This document shows positions 36,154-47,139 of a stretch of 64,000 bases of DNA, piece after piece (the stretch's first letter is position 1; every line of letters starts with the position of its first letter). Source of the DNA: Sinotaia quadrata (Eukaryota > Mollusca > Gastropoda > Architaenioglossa > Viviparidae). The notes under the pieces were generated by a model. It worked only from the letters and a program-made list of their open reading frames with translations, made no database searches and was not told where the DNA came from. The DNA lies in contig CM054184.1 in the NCBI GenBank assembly GCA_028829895.1, positions 24,755,201 to 24,819,200 of the forward strand. Reading direction: 5' to 3'. The position numbers and the translations under genes were made by a program.

Positions 36154-36258
36154 CTCTCTATACTGACAGCAGCAAGAGTAGAAACGTCCCCACTGCTCAA
36201 GTTGCAACTGGTAATATGTGTCTATCTGTATTTCATATTCTGCTGCACAGTTACGAAT
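36154..36258 (-). CDS. NUP160: NUP160 exon (helical domain)
   Basis: It encodes 35 codons, residues 405-439. LEQWGRFYSCCCQYRE is a near match to the vertebrate FWCKFYACCLQYQE, a signature of the helical region just after the propeller. The acceptor is GTACTATAG and the donor is GAG/GTAAAT. Both ends are phase 0. Confidence 0.94.
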
Positions 36259-37689
36259 CTATAGTACAAAATAAACAGTATAAAATCCATATATAGGTGG
36301 ATTAAATAAATAAATAAAATATTATAAATTATTTAAAAGAACAAATGTTCAGAACTAAACATCATAACTTACAAAATAAAAAAAAATGAAAAGCTCAAAC
36401 AAAAATCAAGATTGTTAATTTTTTTCAAAGAAATGGCATGCATATATATTAATAAAAGAATTATTTTGTGGGCATGTTCAATTTTACTGCTCTAAAACAT
36501 TCTATTCAGAATGGCACAATATAACAAAGACTGGATAAATTAAGAATTTTGTGTTATATATATATATTATTTTAAACAAAATTCTTATATTAACAGCCAT
36601 ATAGATAAATTTATGGTTTAACAAATTTATCAAATATTATAATGATATCCCAATTATTACTGCATACAATATAAGTGATAGTATAAAGATTATTCCTATT
36701 TTTGAAAATGTTTAACATGCTACAAAAATTCACAGTATTTCTCTTGCAAACTGTTTGCCAAATGGATGCTTGTTTTCTCTATGAATGTGTAAACATAACA
36801 TCAAATAAAACAGTTTAGAGATGCAACTACTTCACCACATACATTACTACCAAATACATTACACTATCCTAATGCAATGTTTAAATAATAGTATACATTA
36901 TATGCCAGTTTATTTTTATATAGGAAATGAATTATTCATTTTTACAACATACTTTTTGCAAATACCTATCAGATGCTTGTTTTCCTAAAGAAAACAATAA
37001 GACAAATGTAAATAACATTAATTTTAAGGGAAGAGAACTTTTCATCCCCTGGAACTATGCACAGCAAGGAGATAGGTTACCTATCAATTGAAATTTTAAT
37101 TGACACTACAAGATTTATTTACTGGAAGCTTCTTTCAAGACCACTTTTATCTGTTTAGTTCTTTAAAAAAAAAAAAAAATATTTTGTACAAATATATACT
37201 ATGAATGAAAAAGAGGAATGTCTCATTCTTTTTACAGTATCCAACAAAAACTTGTACTGTGCATGCATGAAACAGAATTTAATTTGTAATTATGTATTCT
37301 TCTACTTATACCTCTGAGGTTACTGGCACAAACCACTTTTGACTTTTTAAATATTTATAATTAAATTTTTAATGTTTTATTAAAAGTTTGATTAGGTTTT
37401 AATTAGAACTTAAAACAAGTATTGAAAAAAAAAGTCCTTGTATGTCTTCACAAGCCAATTGTCTCCTGATATATGGTTTGTAGTTGTACTGCTCAGCATC
37501 AAGCCAGTTTCTACTGCCACTACTTGCCTGCACTAAAAGTGTATTTGGATAAACTGGGTTTGCACTATCTGCTTCTCTATAAATATAAAGGTTTTAGCCT
37601 GTGATACTATATTGGCCTGGGCCAACTTTATTTTGTAATGCCAAAATATGGAGGGTAAGCAAAAATCATACCTGGAAATAACGGATTTG

Positions 37690-38585
37690 GGCAGGGGTCA
37701 GCATGTAAAGGAAAAGGTGTAAATCCGTTATTACAGTCATAGAATTTTTCTTCAAAGGGAAACTATCCTCTCTTTCCATTGTCTTACACTGGAGCAACAG
37801 AATTTCCCCTCATATTCTAAAGCATCATTATAAAGCAATGGTATAGCTGTAATCACTGATACACCAACAACACTGTTAATCAGAAAGACGATTGAAAGAC
37901 TCTTGAAGCCAATCATCAACACTATCACTATATTCAGAGTCATTATTGTAGTTAAGATTACTTTCTTTTATTGTTCTTGAAACAATTATTGTAAATTGGA
38001 TTAATTTATTAATTACTGAAGTGATAAAGTTAGCATTGTTCAAATGCTCTGTTCTCTAAGTAAGATCGTCCATTTTTTTGTGGGCCACATCTAGTATGCT
38101 CCAGTTTCCTTGCAGATGGAGTTGGTAGATATGCAATGTGGCGATGAGTTAAAAGCAAAGTTCCACACTTCTTCTCCTCTTTCTTTTCTTCGTGATGTCA
38201 ATCTTCCATCAGGCAAGTCTTCACATTTTGTTAAACATGCACAGCGCATTGTAGCTATGTTCGGAAGCACATTTTGCTGTGAACAACTGTTCTCAAAGAT
38301 GAAATATACAAAGAGTCGCCTTTGCTCTCAACTCTCTGACCGTCATGTAAACGACATTCTTCGCTTGTCAACCTCATCAGTTAAGCCAGACATTGAATCA
38401 CTGATTCATTGTAAGTAACACCATCCATCTCATTAATCTTTCATTGAAACTGAGTTATTTTTTCAAAAATTACTTTTGTTCTCTTTTTATATTATGAACT
38501 TGTGATTTTAGATCGTCTATCCGGCCTGCGAACTGTTTCAACAGTTTTATCTGTCCCGCAGTCTCAAAAGTTTGCCCGCCCCTAA
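37690..38585 (+). mobile_element. hAT element remnant (GTF2IRD2-like)
   Basis: The right end, TTTGCCCGCCCCTAA with inward CCGCAGTCTCAAAAG, is typical of the hAT group that gave rise to GTF2IRD2-like proteins. The left end may be AGGGGTCAGCATG at about 37693. No convincing 8-bp target duplication was seen, so the outer borders are provisional. The transposase C-terminus lies at 38110-38418. Confidence 0.6.
38110..38418 (+). pseudogene. hAT transposase C-terminal fragment
   Basis: An open frame of 102 codons. It contains QMELVDMQCGDELKAKF, then FGSTFCCEQLFSKMKYTKSR and LSDRHVNDILRL. These match the C-terminal dimerisation (hATC) region shared by GTF2IRD2-, EPM2AIP1- and SCAND3-like transposases. 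The N-terminal zinc finger and catalytic part are missing upstream. The first ATG is probably internal to the ancestral protein. It is opposite in strand to NUP160. Confidence 0.85.
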
Positions 38586-38815
38586 GTTAAAACATTTACC
38601 AAGGCATGCATGCAGAGCAATGGATATAGTGGAATGCAAAAATTAAAATTAAGTAACAAAGATTATGCATTATTAAAAATAATTTAAAAATAAATTTAGA
38701 TTTATGGATTTTCTACTAAAAAAGTAATTATCAAAAATAAAAAGCAAAAAGAAATAAGAATTTTGTGAGAGAAAAAAAAAAAAAGAGGAGATTTTACATC
38801 CACGGTTAAACATAC

Positions 38816-38908
38816 CTCCTTATCTACAGTGTTGATGACCTCTTCATAAAGGTTGGTGGTGATAAGAATTTCTGGATGTGCACTTGTGTCATGACTTCGG
38901 TGAAACAC
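38816..38908 (-). CDS. NUP160: NUP160 exon (helical domain)
   Basis: It encodes 31 codons, residues 374-404, starting VFHRSHDTSAHPEILITT and ending EEVINTVDKE. The tail corresponds to the vertebrate helix LKKEVTLAVENE. The acceptor is TTCTTAAAG and the donor is GAG/GTATGT; both junctions are phase 0. Transposase remnants lie on both sides (hAT at 38.1 kb, piggyBac at 39.1 kb). Confidence 0.9.
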
Positions 38909-39073
38909 CTTTAAGAAAAAATCAAATTACTTGAGTGCAAAAATTTTCACGATAAGTGCAATTACAAGAAAAGGTATGCAATTTTCTTCAAATGGAAACA
39001 GAAAAATCAGTCATATGTTGACAGCAACTGAATTTATTAACAAACTATTATTTTCAAATATTTTAAAAACCAG

Positions 39074-39706
39074 TTGCACATCAAATTTAAAGTACTTTAT
39101 TTTATTATTTCACCTTATAATCACGTGCTAAAAATTAAAAAAAAAAAAAAGATTTATACATTTATTAATAGGAAATGTCAAAATAAAGAAATAAAAACCT
39201 CATTCAACCATGTCAAAATGTTTCATTTGATGAGCCCATGGTTAGAATTAAAGGTAGATATAAATTCTAACAATATAGTGAAAAAAAAAGTGAGGAATTA
39301 TGTTATGGGGCTTGCAGATGCAAATACAAGTTATGCTAATGATTTTGAAGTTATAGTGAAAAAGAAAGATAATAATGAATCACAGAGAGTAGTTATGCTA
39401 TTAATGAAATCTTTAATCAGGCAGGGGCATGTAATAATTTTTACACAGCAGTACAGTTCTTAAATGAGTCACAGATTCTTAGAATCAGAAAAGGATTTTC
39501 AGCTATATCAAACAAACATAAAAAACTTTCAAAAAGAAAGCAATAAAGGAGAAATGAGATGGAATAAAATGAAGAAATGCTTACAATGCAGTGGACAGAC
39601 TACAAAACTGCATAATTATCTACCTATCTATAGTGTAAATGCATGTTTCCCTAACAAATGCTACTGTCTCTCCAAAGACATGATTTCTAGTCTTTCACTT
39701 TACTAA
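39074..39706 (+). pseudogene. piggyBac transposase, catalytic-core fragment
   Basis: One frame runs through 39074-39706, broken by a stop at 39461-39463. It reads GLADANTSYANDFEVIVKKK, then LLMKSLIRQGHVIIFTQQYS, then NFQKESNKGEMRW. In the piggyBac family the pattern is (V)LADxxxGYxxDFxVYTGK ... LLxPLxxxGHxVYTDNYYTS ... KKGEMRW. The TDNYYTS block is TQQYSS here, so a catalytic-region Asp appears lost. The N-terminal part and the Cys-rich C-terminus are missing. Inactive. Confidence 0.75.
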
Positions 39707-39859
39707 ACATTTTGTTTGTATGTTGATGAAATGTTTTGTGGTGCATTGCAGGCAAATCTAAATTTTCACAAAAATTTCTCACAGCACTAGCACCCATGCC
39801 ACAAACCAGTGAAGCATAAACGGCTTGCCTGTTTACGTGAAATATTTTTGACTGTGTAT

Positions 39860-39946
39860 CCTTTTGCTATGGTTGCTATGGGTGGCATTGGGTGTTCTGC
39901 CCTATACGATGTATGGGCGGCGTAGGGCGTTCCGCCCGGTAAACAG
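39860..39946 (-). mobile_element. piggyBac-like left terminus, inverted fragment
   Basis: Reverse-complemented, this matches the left end of the element at 53684: both contain TTTACCGGGCGGAACGCCC and CCCATAGCAACCA. A TTAA abuts it at 39947-39950. The plus-strand transposase fragment upstream faces the opposite way, so the two probably come from separate insertions or a rearranged copy. Confidence 0.7.
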
Positions 39947-40384
39947 TTAAATCATAAACAAATATTTAAAGAAAATGTTTATTTCACGAGTGAAATTGCA
40001 TTTTGTCAACTAAAATTAATAACGGTCGCCAAATAAGATTCCAGAAGTGTTAAAAAAGGACTCTTTATGTTGAAGAGTCCTAGCAGATGACAAACAAGCA
40101 TGTGTTTCGTTCTTTCATAACTGATCGAGGGGGGGGGAATTGAAAATTAAAATGAAAGCGGAAGAGCGGGAGATTCGAGGTAAGAGCAGGAGATAAGTGA
40201 GTAAGAAGATAACAGTTCCTTTGTGGAGATTATTTCTGTTAGTTCACCTGCATTTTACAAGTTTTCAACATCTACTTGGCCATGTAAAAGAAGCAATAGC
40301 TGTTGCAAAACACCTCTTAGATTAGTACACATTTGATGATTTGTTGACCAGTAAGTTGTGGAAAAAAAAAGACTGTGTGGGGGA

Positions 40385-40910
40385 GTAAATTTGCCTATCC
40401 CTATTTTAAACTTAATTTTTATATAAATTGTTAAATGTTAATGTTACATGACCTTCCTTTATTGCTCATGATGATATTTTTGTAGAATATGCTTGAACTT
40501 GACGATGCAATCAAACTCAGTCCCAAAAATGGATGAGTAGTTTTTCTGACTAACAGTCTCACACTTATTCATAGCAACTTTATCCAATGGGGATGGACCA
40601 AAAGTTACTTTGTTGAAGAAGTTCTATATTCTAATCATTTTGATATTTTGACGTAACTCAAGTCTGGTCATAAGGGCAATCAATAGATTATATAGTAAGT
40701 TAAGTGACTGATAAAGAAAGAATGGACTTAGAAATATTTCATAAGTTTGCTATTGATATATTATTTGAATTGGAGAAAGCTTATAATTTTTCTATGTTTA
40801 TTAATCTGATTATTTTGTACATTACACTTGTGAATTTTGATCAATGCTATATTTCTTATGCTGCATGTGTATTGGGTTAATGAATACTGTTGAGGGATTT
40901 TAAGTCGGGA
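40385..40910 (+). repeat. Diverged dispersed repeat, copy 2
   Basis: Collinear with 25020-25620. Matches include GTAAATTTGCCTATCCCTAT, TATATAAATTGTTAAATG, GAAATATTTCATAAGTTTGC and AATGAATACTGTTG. Confidence 0.55.
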
Positions 40911-41240
40911 ATGATTGTGAGAGAGAAAGTAGATGAAATATGCCTGAAACTTTGCACTGCCCTTAATTTGACTATTGCGGAGGAGCATAATTTGGGGGGA
41001 GAAGAACTAATAAAACCAGTTTTAGTTGAGAATGTTCAAGTAAATAAATGTTCACATTGGAAAAAATTCAGGTGAGCAAGAAGTAGTAGCAATAGCTTTT
41101 AAATATGTTGGTTTTTTTTAAATTTCATCTCCATAAATTCTGGATGAATACTGATAACTGTAAGTGCGCTGATCTCTCTTCAATTAAAAACATCAATATA
41201 GGAAGTGAAAAGACAAGTATGTGCACACATTTCTTTATAG

Positions 41241-41543
41241 CAGTGGTTCTCAAAGAGCATGCCGCAAAATTGTGTGGCTGTGCTGAAAGAAAAAAAACCC
41301 AAAATACTTTTATTTAAATGGGAAAATAAGAGGAAATATAAAATAGATAAAATATAAAATAGGTATTAAATATTTCAACATTATTTATTAATACAAGAGA
41401 AACATTTCTTGAACTACAATTCACATTATCAAATTTGGTAGGGGTAACGCCTCTAGCACAGTGATGCCATCTATGGGTGTGCTGTAATATCCCTCAAGGC
41501 AAAATAATATGCCATTAGCTAAAAAAATGTTTGAGAAACACTG
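41241..41543. mobile_element. hAT-type MITE
   Basis: Ends are inverted repeats CAGTGGTTCTCAAA and (reverse complement) CAGTGTTTCTCAAA, 13 of 14 matching. Flanks are CTTTATAG (41233-41240) and CTTCATAG (41544-41551), a 7 of 8 match for an 8-bp target duplication. The element is 303 bp and non-coding, with text typical of this hAT MITE class (GGCTGTGCTGAAAG, GGGTGTGCTGTAATATCCC). Confidence 0.88.
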
Positions 41544-41698
41544 CTTCATAGGGTAATAATTGGGAAACCAATGTGATCAGTACTGCCAGAATTTAACCAA
41601 ATGAAAAGACAAGTTTTATTAATTTTTGCATGTTAAATTTATGATTATAAAGAATATATTTTAATCATCTTAATACAAGAGAATAACAAGAAACTTAC

Positions 41699-41855
41699 AC
41701 TAAGAGCTCGTATAATGTCATTATTTGAAAATTCTTTTGGGCAAAAAATGCGCTCCAGATAAAAATCACGAGGATCACGATTTGGAGGAATTGGAACTTC
41801 CACTGTGTCAGATGTTTCCAACAAAACTTCTGTCCAGTCACCCAAAGGAGTAGCT
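41699..41855 (-). CDS. NUP160: NUP160 exon (end of propeller, start of helical part)
   Basis: It encodes residues 321-373. It contains GDWTEVLLE, then DPRDFYLERIFCPKEFS and IIRALS. The block DPxxxYLxxxFxPxxF matches the well-conserved junction in NUP160 where the propeller passes into the helical domain. The acceptor is TTTTTAG and the donor is AGT/GTAAGT. Confidence 0.94.
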
Positions 41856-42763
41856 CTAAAAATACATAAGATTTATGGTATTATACTAATATTTTAGAAT
41901 AAATAAATTATATCATTTCTGTTTGAAATAAATAAATAAAACTTTAATGAAAGTTGAAATGGATCAATCTGAGAAAAGACTCAAATCTATCATCAATATC
42001 TCAGTTGCTTCTGCAGTTATTTACATAACTACAAATTAAACATATTTTCCTAATATTTCCATCAGTCTTCTAGGATAGTATCAAACAAGGAAAATTAAAA
42101 AAAAAAAAATTAAACAACTGGGGGAAATATAAAATTAAAAATATAATAATAAAATATATAATGCTTTAGAAATAGTTTGATTAATCATTATAGTATATAT
42201 ATATATGCAGATCATGTCATTTTGCTAAGAAAACAGTTCTAAATGCTTAACTGGAATGGATACATCTGCAATAAACATAAAATCATATTTGTCAATATTT
42301 GCAGTTTAAAAAAATATGTAATTTAGACATTTTGTTTGTGGGTATGTGAGATGGAGTTCTGGTTGGCTTTGCTTAGAAAATTTACCAAGTATACAGGGTT
42401 AAACAGGACTGTACAATTTTTCTAAAACATTCATAGTACTTATCTTTATTTTTTTAAATTTAAATTTCCAGTCTCAAATGATTTTGTACATTTAATAAGA
42501 TAGTGATAAGAAAGCCACATTGCCATTAAATACTGCTTAGTATTTTGTATACACTTAATTCTTCTGTGATCTTTTGTAGGTGTATTTTCAGAGAGAATGC
42601 TTCCTCAATATGTACAATACTGTATTCTTTGATATATTCCAAACCTTCCATTATTAAGTTAGATCTGTGGATAAATGCATTCTGACTTAAGCTTTCTGGA
42701 AATGCATGTCTATAACGAATACATTCTTAATTAAGAACTTCTAGTGTAAAAATAAATCCTTAC
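41856..42763 (-). other. NUP160 intron, nothing notable
   Basis: AT-rich, with a short (TA)n run near 42196. No repeat structure or coding similarity was seen. Confidence 0.6.
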
Positions 42764-42861
42764 TCTGCTAGCACTGCAGTACGAGCAATAATATCCCCAT
42801 TACTCCCAGTCCATAATGTAACCAGCAGATCTGCTGTGACGCAGAAATTTATCAAGTCCTC
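42764..42861 (-). CDS. NUP160: NUP160 exon (beta-propeller)
   Basis: It encodes residues 289-320, beginning EDLINFCVTADLLVTLWT and ending VLA plus two bases. The pattern LINFCVTADLLVTLWT matches LIDFALTSTDIWALWH of vertebrate NUP160. The acceptor is TTTTTGTAG and the donor is GA/GTAAGG. Confidence 0.92.
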
Positions 42862-44776
42862 CTACAAAAAAAAATATTTAATAATATCATATAAATTGTT
42901 AATCTTAAAATATATTTTAAACAATAACTATCATATTCAAAAATTTTAAAAACAATTTTAATGATTATACAAAACAGTTTGTCAATGACCTATATGACCT
43001 TCATGCTAAGATATTAGCACTAAATAACAAAAATGAAATAATTAATCACTGGAACAACTTACCCTGGCAAAAGAAATCAATAACATTTATTTCAATCAAA
43101 AATATAATCCACTTTGCTTGAAGAGATTCAACACACATGATGTTCTACATGAAAAAGACAGTCTTTGCATGACTGGCAAAGAGGAGGTAATGAGTGACTG
43201 GATACTTTGATTATTTTGATATTTTTTTTTTCCAGGAAAGGTTCAGTTACTAAATAAACCATCTCTAAGAACAGTAATGCTTGAAGATCACAAAGAATGA
43301 ATGCCATAATGAGGCTAAAGCCAATGAAAAAGGTTACAAAAAATAATCAAAGATTCATTTCTAGAGGTTCAAAATTATTTTTTTTAAAAATCAACACTAT
43401 ACCCTAAATCTAGATTGAAAAATATTAAGAGAGACTTTGATCTTTCTCTTTCCATATAAGCCAAAAATTTTTGATATAATTTTATGTGAGGATATGCCTA
43501 GTCAATAAAATATTTGAAGATGTCAGCAAGCATGTTTCTATAATACTTAATCATAAGAAATGTATCTTCTGACTTCCTATAGCCAAACAAAAATTAGTAA
43601 ACTTGCCACTTAAATATTAAGTGGGTCAAACATTTGATATCATTAAGCCTGGTACACTGTTAAAACACCAGACCTACTGGCCATGAAGAGCACCACAATT
43701 GAATTAATGAACTTCCTTAGCCATAATTACAAGGTATGATTAACAATCTTGAATACAACTGAAAACTTACTACAAAGCTTTTGGAGGAGGTTCAAAATAA
43801 CTGGCAGTTTCTTCATAATTTCTTTTTTTAAGAGCATGCTTATCCATGCCTTCTCTCACTTGGATGGAGCTATCAGGATCAGCATGGGGCTTATTGAATG
43901 AATGTCATGAGAATCATGAAGATCAATATGGCTGAGGAGACGGTGCATACTAGCATAAACTGAATGACATATACAATCTCATAAGGGGTAGTGACATTAA
44001 GTACTCTTCAGCAAGTTCAAAGTAAACAAATTCAAAGCGTTTAGTACCAAATAAAAGAGAATAATATGCTGATTTCGGGGTATGTGTTACAATTTAAAAT
44101 TAAAATGACATTTTAACCTGGGGTGAGTTTAAAGTATATAATTGCAATTGTAAAGGACTTTTTAAAAAAACAAACAAAAAAATGCTCACTGGAGATAATT
44201 AAAGCTGAATTCCACTCTATTACTGAAGCTAAATATATTATGCTCTAAAGTTAATCTGGATTGCAAACTCCCACACTATTCATTGTCTTAAAAGGTTGTT
44301 CCAATGACAATCTGGTTCGCAAACTTCATTTTATTCATGGAGTCCAACTGTCCAATGTCATTCTCGTTTACAGATTTCTGCTCTATTCAATGATTCGAAA
44401 TATGTTATGCTCTAATGTCTCTTTGGTTGCAAGATTAAATAGACATTCTTCAAAGAGTTCATAAGTGAAAGCTCATGAGGTAAGACTTTTTGACATACCC
44501 CATATCACCTTGAAAAAAAAATTCTATATATATACACACACACACATATACAACCTTCTATTGTTTGTTCAAATGGGCAATTCTATGCATTTTGGGGGTC
44601 TGGAAATTACTGAATGTGATACATGAACTAAATAATGGCAGTCACCACTATTCACCTCCAGCAATTTGTGCCTCCTCCTAATTAAAAAAAAATTACATTT
44701 TAAAAATTATAATTGAAATATATTTTCCCTCTGCAATAATATACAAAAATAATTTTAAATTGAATAAAAACCTTAC
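42862..44776 (-). other. NUP160 intron with a degenerate tandem array
   Basis: The array is at 44212-44445. The part 43070-44050 is slightly less AT-rich and may be an eroded transposon, but no family motif was found. A (TA)n(CA)n run lies at about 44525-44550. Confidence 0.55.
44212..44445. repeat. Degenerate ~60-bp tandem array, about 4 copies
   Basis: Units share the pattern CTCTATT(A/C)A then ATGCTCTAA/CCAATG, then T(C/T)TGG(A/T)TTGCAAAC. The first and last units are most alike (TATTATGCTCTAAAGTTAAT and TGTTATGCTCTAATGTCTCT). High divergence points to an old array. Confidence 0.6.
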
Positions 44777-44851
44777 AGATGCCTGAGTCAATCTTGCTCG
44801 CTGCTGAATGACCAATTTTCCCTCTGCTGTCAACATTTCCAACAATAGAAA
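44777..44851 (-). CDS. NUP160: NUP160 exon (beta-propeller)
   Basis: It encodes 25 codons, residues 264-288 (FLLLEMLTAEGKLVIQQRAR then LTQAS). The acceptor is TTTTTTCCAG and the donor is TCT/GTAAGG. It is in phase 0 at both ends. The family match is weaker here than in neighbouring exons, but the reading frame and splice sites fit exactly between two well-matched exons. Confidence 0.87.
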
Positions 44852-45092
44852 CTGGAAAAAAAATGAATACAAATGAATATTATAACTATTTTCTTAATCA
44901 TTTAATAGCATATATATTGTTTTTAGTGTGGAACAGTCTATTACTTAATCTGTAGTGTGTTTGCAGTAAAGTGTCTATGCCAGTGTCTGTGGTAAAGAGG
45001 CTTTACCAGCATGCACACTTGCTCAGTCTCAGCGATGCTAATCGTTCAAAATAACCAGAGTGAAGGAAAGCTATGTTTGGCTTCAGCAGCCA

Positions 45093-46319
45093 TCTGTTCT
45101 AAATTCTATCATTGGATACTATTAGAATGGTCATGTCATTGAAAGGAAACAATTTTTCCACCACCCCCAATTTTGTTCAAGTCGAGCAGCCATTTTGAAT
45201 CAAATTTTTTGGCAGGCATGGTAAGTTTCAAGGCTGATTTTTCTGATGGCGAGTTTTGTGGTTGATCATTAGACAGAATTAACTGTAGATGAAATTCAAC
45301 CAGCCCCTACTGAAATTTTGGATGTGACCACGTGATAATACAAAAAAAAACGGTCGTCCTCAAAGCATGCATGGCTTTCATGACACTTTTGTTGTGTGCA
45401 AAAGCATGGAACTTTTCCAGGAAACTGAATATTTACACAAGAACAATTATTATTTTATATTATATTCAATTGCCAATTCAACAAAGTATTCGTGTTTGGA
45501 TTTTATTCAAGGAAAAATCAATGCTGTTCTACACAGCAAAAAGGTAAAAAAAACTTTTCATTACTTATTTATTTTTGAATTTGAAATAATAAACTTAGGA
45601 AAAACAACACATTCAGTAATTAAATTTAAATAAATAGTTTAAAAATATTCCCCATAATACTTATTTTGAAAATCTTTTTAGAATTATACTCGCTTTTAAT
45701 TTTTTAGTAGACTTGTTAAAAAAAAAATAATGATGAGAATATTCATAAGTTCAACAAAAAGATAAGAAAACTTGTTATTATTTGTTTTTGAATTTGAAAT
45801 AAATACTTATAAAATTTCTCAGTATGTCTATAATACTTATTTTGAAAATCTTTATAGAATTATGCTTTTAGTAGACTTGTAAAAAAAAAAAAATGATGCT
45901 GAAATTTGCAAGTTCAACAAAAAGAGAAGAAAACTTTTTATTATTATCTGAAATAAATTAAAAATAATACTTTAAAAATTCCATAGTATGTCTCTAATAC
46001 TTATTTTGAAAATCTTTTTTACAATATACTTGCTTTTAATTTTTTAGTAGACTTGTAAAAAAACAAAACAAAAAAAAACCCTCGATGCTGAAATTCGCAA
46101 CTCCATCAAAAAGGTAAGAAAACATTTTATTATTTATTTATTTATTTTTTAATTTGAAATAAATTAAAAATAATACTTTAAAAATTCCTTAGTATGTCTA
46201 TAATAGGTAGTAATTTAAATTAATTTTTTAATACACTGACCCATTCAATTATTGCTCAGTGCCAAAACAAACTGACAAAGAGCTGCTGAGCGGCGGTTTT
46301 TTGCATGACGGTGAATGGG
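45093..46319 (+). mobile_element. Dispersed repeat with internal minisatellite, copy A
   Basis: Shares its outline with 60361-61250: start TCTAAATT(C/T)TATCATTGGAT, then GAGCAGCCATTTTGAA, AAAGCATGCATGGCTTTCAT and TATTTACACAA, then a minisatellite, then ACTGACCCATTCAATTA, and a final TTAA. The right end, read inward, is AACCCATTCACCGTCATGC, next to TTAA at 46320-46323, which resembles piggyBac-type termini. No matching left terminus was found. The ORFs in it have no family match. Confidence 0.65.
45540..46230 (+). repeat. ~160-200-bp minisatellite with splice-like motifs, ~4 units
   Basis: Each unit has AACAAAAAG, then a (G/A)TAAGAAAAC-like motif, then ATACTTATTTTGAAAATCTTT, then CTTTTAATTTTTTAG, then TAGACTTGTAAAAAAA and ATGATGCTGAAATT. 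Unit starts are near 45540, 45754, 45921 and 46113. The order resembles donor, intron, acceptor, short exon, donor. The plus strand is antisense to NUP160. Confidence 0.75.
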
Positions 46320-46329
46320 TTAATAGACA

Positions 46330-46600
46330 ATTGTAAACACACACAAAATATCCTGGATGTTGAATATTCTAATACTTTTGAGACAATCTGGAGAAGAAAA
46401 AATAATACTCAAAAAGTATCTTAGTTTTGGAATATTCTAATACTTAACACTAACAGGCAATCTGGGAAAAACACTCAAAGTATCTTAGTTATAGAATATT
46501 CTAGTTATAGAATATTCTAATACTTAATAGAAAATCTTGAAAAAAAACTTGCAAAGTATCTTTGATTTGAAATGTTCTAAAAGAATACTTTGAACACCTC
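46330..46600. repeat. Degenerate tandem array, ~60-90 bp, about 4 copies
   Basis: Repeats of CAAAGTATCTTAGTT, then GAATATTCTAATACTT, then GACAATCTGGA(A)AA. Unit length varies, and TAGTTATAGAATATTC is itself doubled at about 46478-46508. Confidence 0.7.
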
Positions 46601-47139
46601 TCAAAAAGCATCGAGTAGTTAATAAATACGAATATTAGTACTATATTTTAGTATTAAAAAATAAAAAGCTATTAATAAAGAATTATTTATAAAAAGAGTA
46701 CTATATTGCCCACTAATACAGAAACATAAATTACTTCCTATTTTGCTCAAGGATAACATGACAAATAAAATGGTCTTCTAATTCAAAGATATATTAACAT
46801 TAGTAATTTAATTAAAGAAAAAAGGTAGTGAGATTTAACAAAACTTCACATCTGAAAAAGAGACAGCTTGATGAAAAGAGGGTGTAATGATTCAAAAACA
46901 CTCCAATTACCATGACTAGGGATGGGCTTAAATCTACTCTCTTTCACAATTCAATGTGGTCACCCAACTGTTTATTATTACTCACAAAAAAAATGTACAA
47001 GAACTGCAGCAAAAATACTATCTATGATGTAAAGATTTTAATTTTACTTTTTTTTTCTCCACCATTATGATTTTATAATACTAACGATATAATTCTCTAT
47101 GCAAAATAAGATATTTTATTTTCATTACTTTTGACATAC

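Larger units (their letters stand above)
36259..38815 (-). other. NUP160 intron with hAT remnant
   Basis: From 36259 to about 37680 it is AT-rich sequence in which I see nothing. From about 37690 to 38585 it looks like a hAT element remnant. Confidence 0.6.
38909..41698 (-). other. NUP160 intron with piggyBac, dispersed repeat and hAT MITE
   Basis: Contents in order: piggyBac transposase fragment (39074-39706), an opposed piggyBac end (to 39946), a diverged dispersed repeat (40385-40910) and a hAT MITE (41241-41543). The part 39950-40380 has a few CpG sites and a G run near 40130, otherwise nothing. Confidence 0.6.
44852..47139 (-). other. NUP160 intron dominated by a repeat with internal minisatellite
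   Basis: It contains dispersed repeat copy A (45093-46319), including the splice-signal minisatellite, and a second tandem array (46330-46600). The remainder, 46610-47139, is AT-rich with nothing seen. Confidence 0.6.

Noticed and set aside
43070..44050. Tigger/pogo-like transposon remnant
   Set aside because: The composition is slightly different from the flanks, but I could not find any DDE-transposase motif or terminal repeats on either strand.
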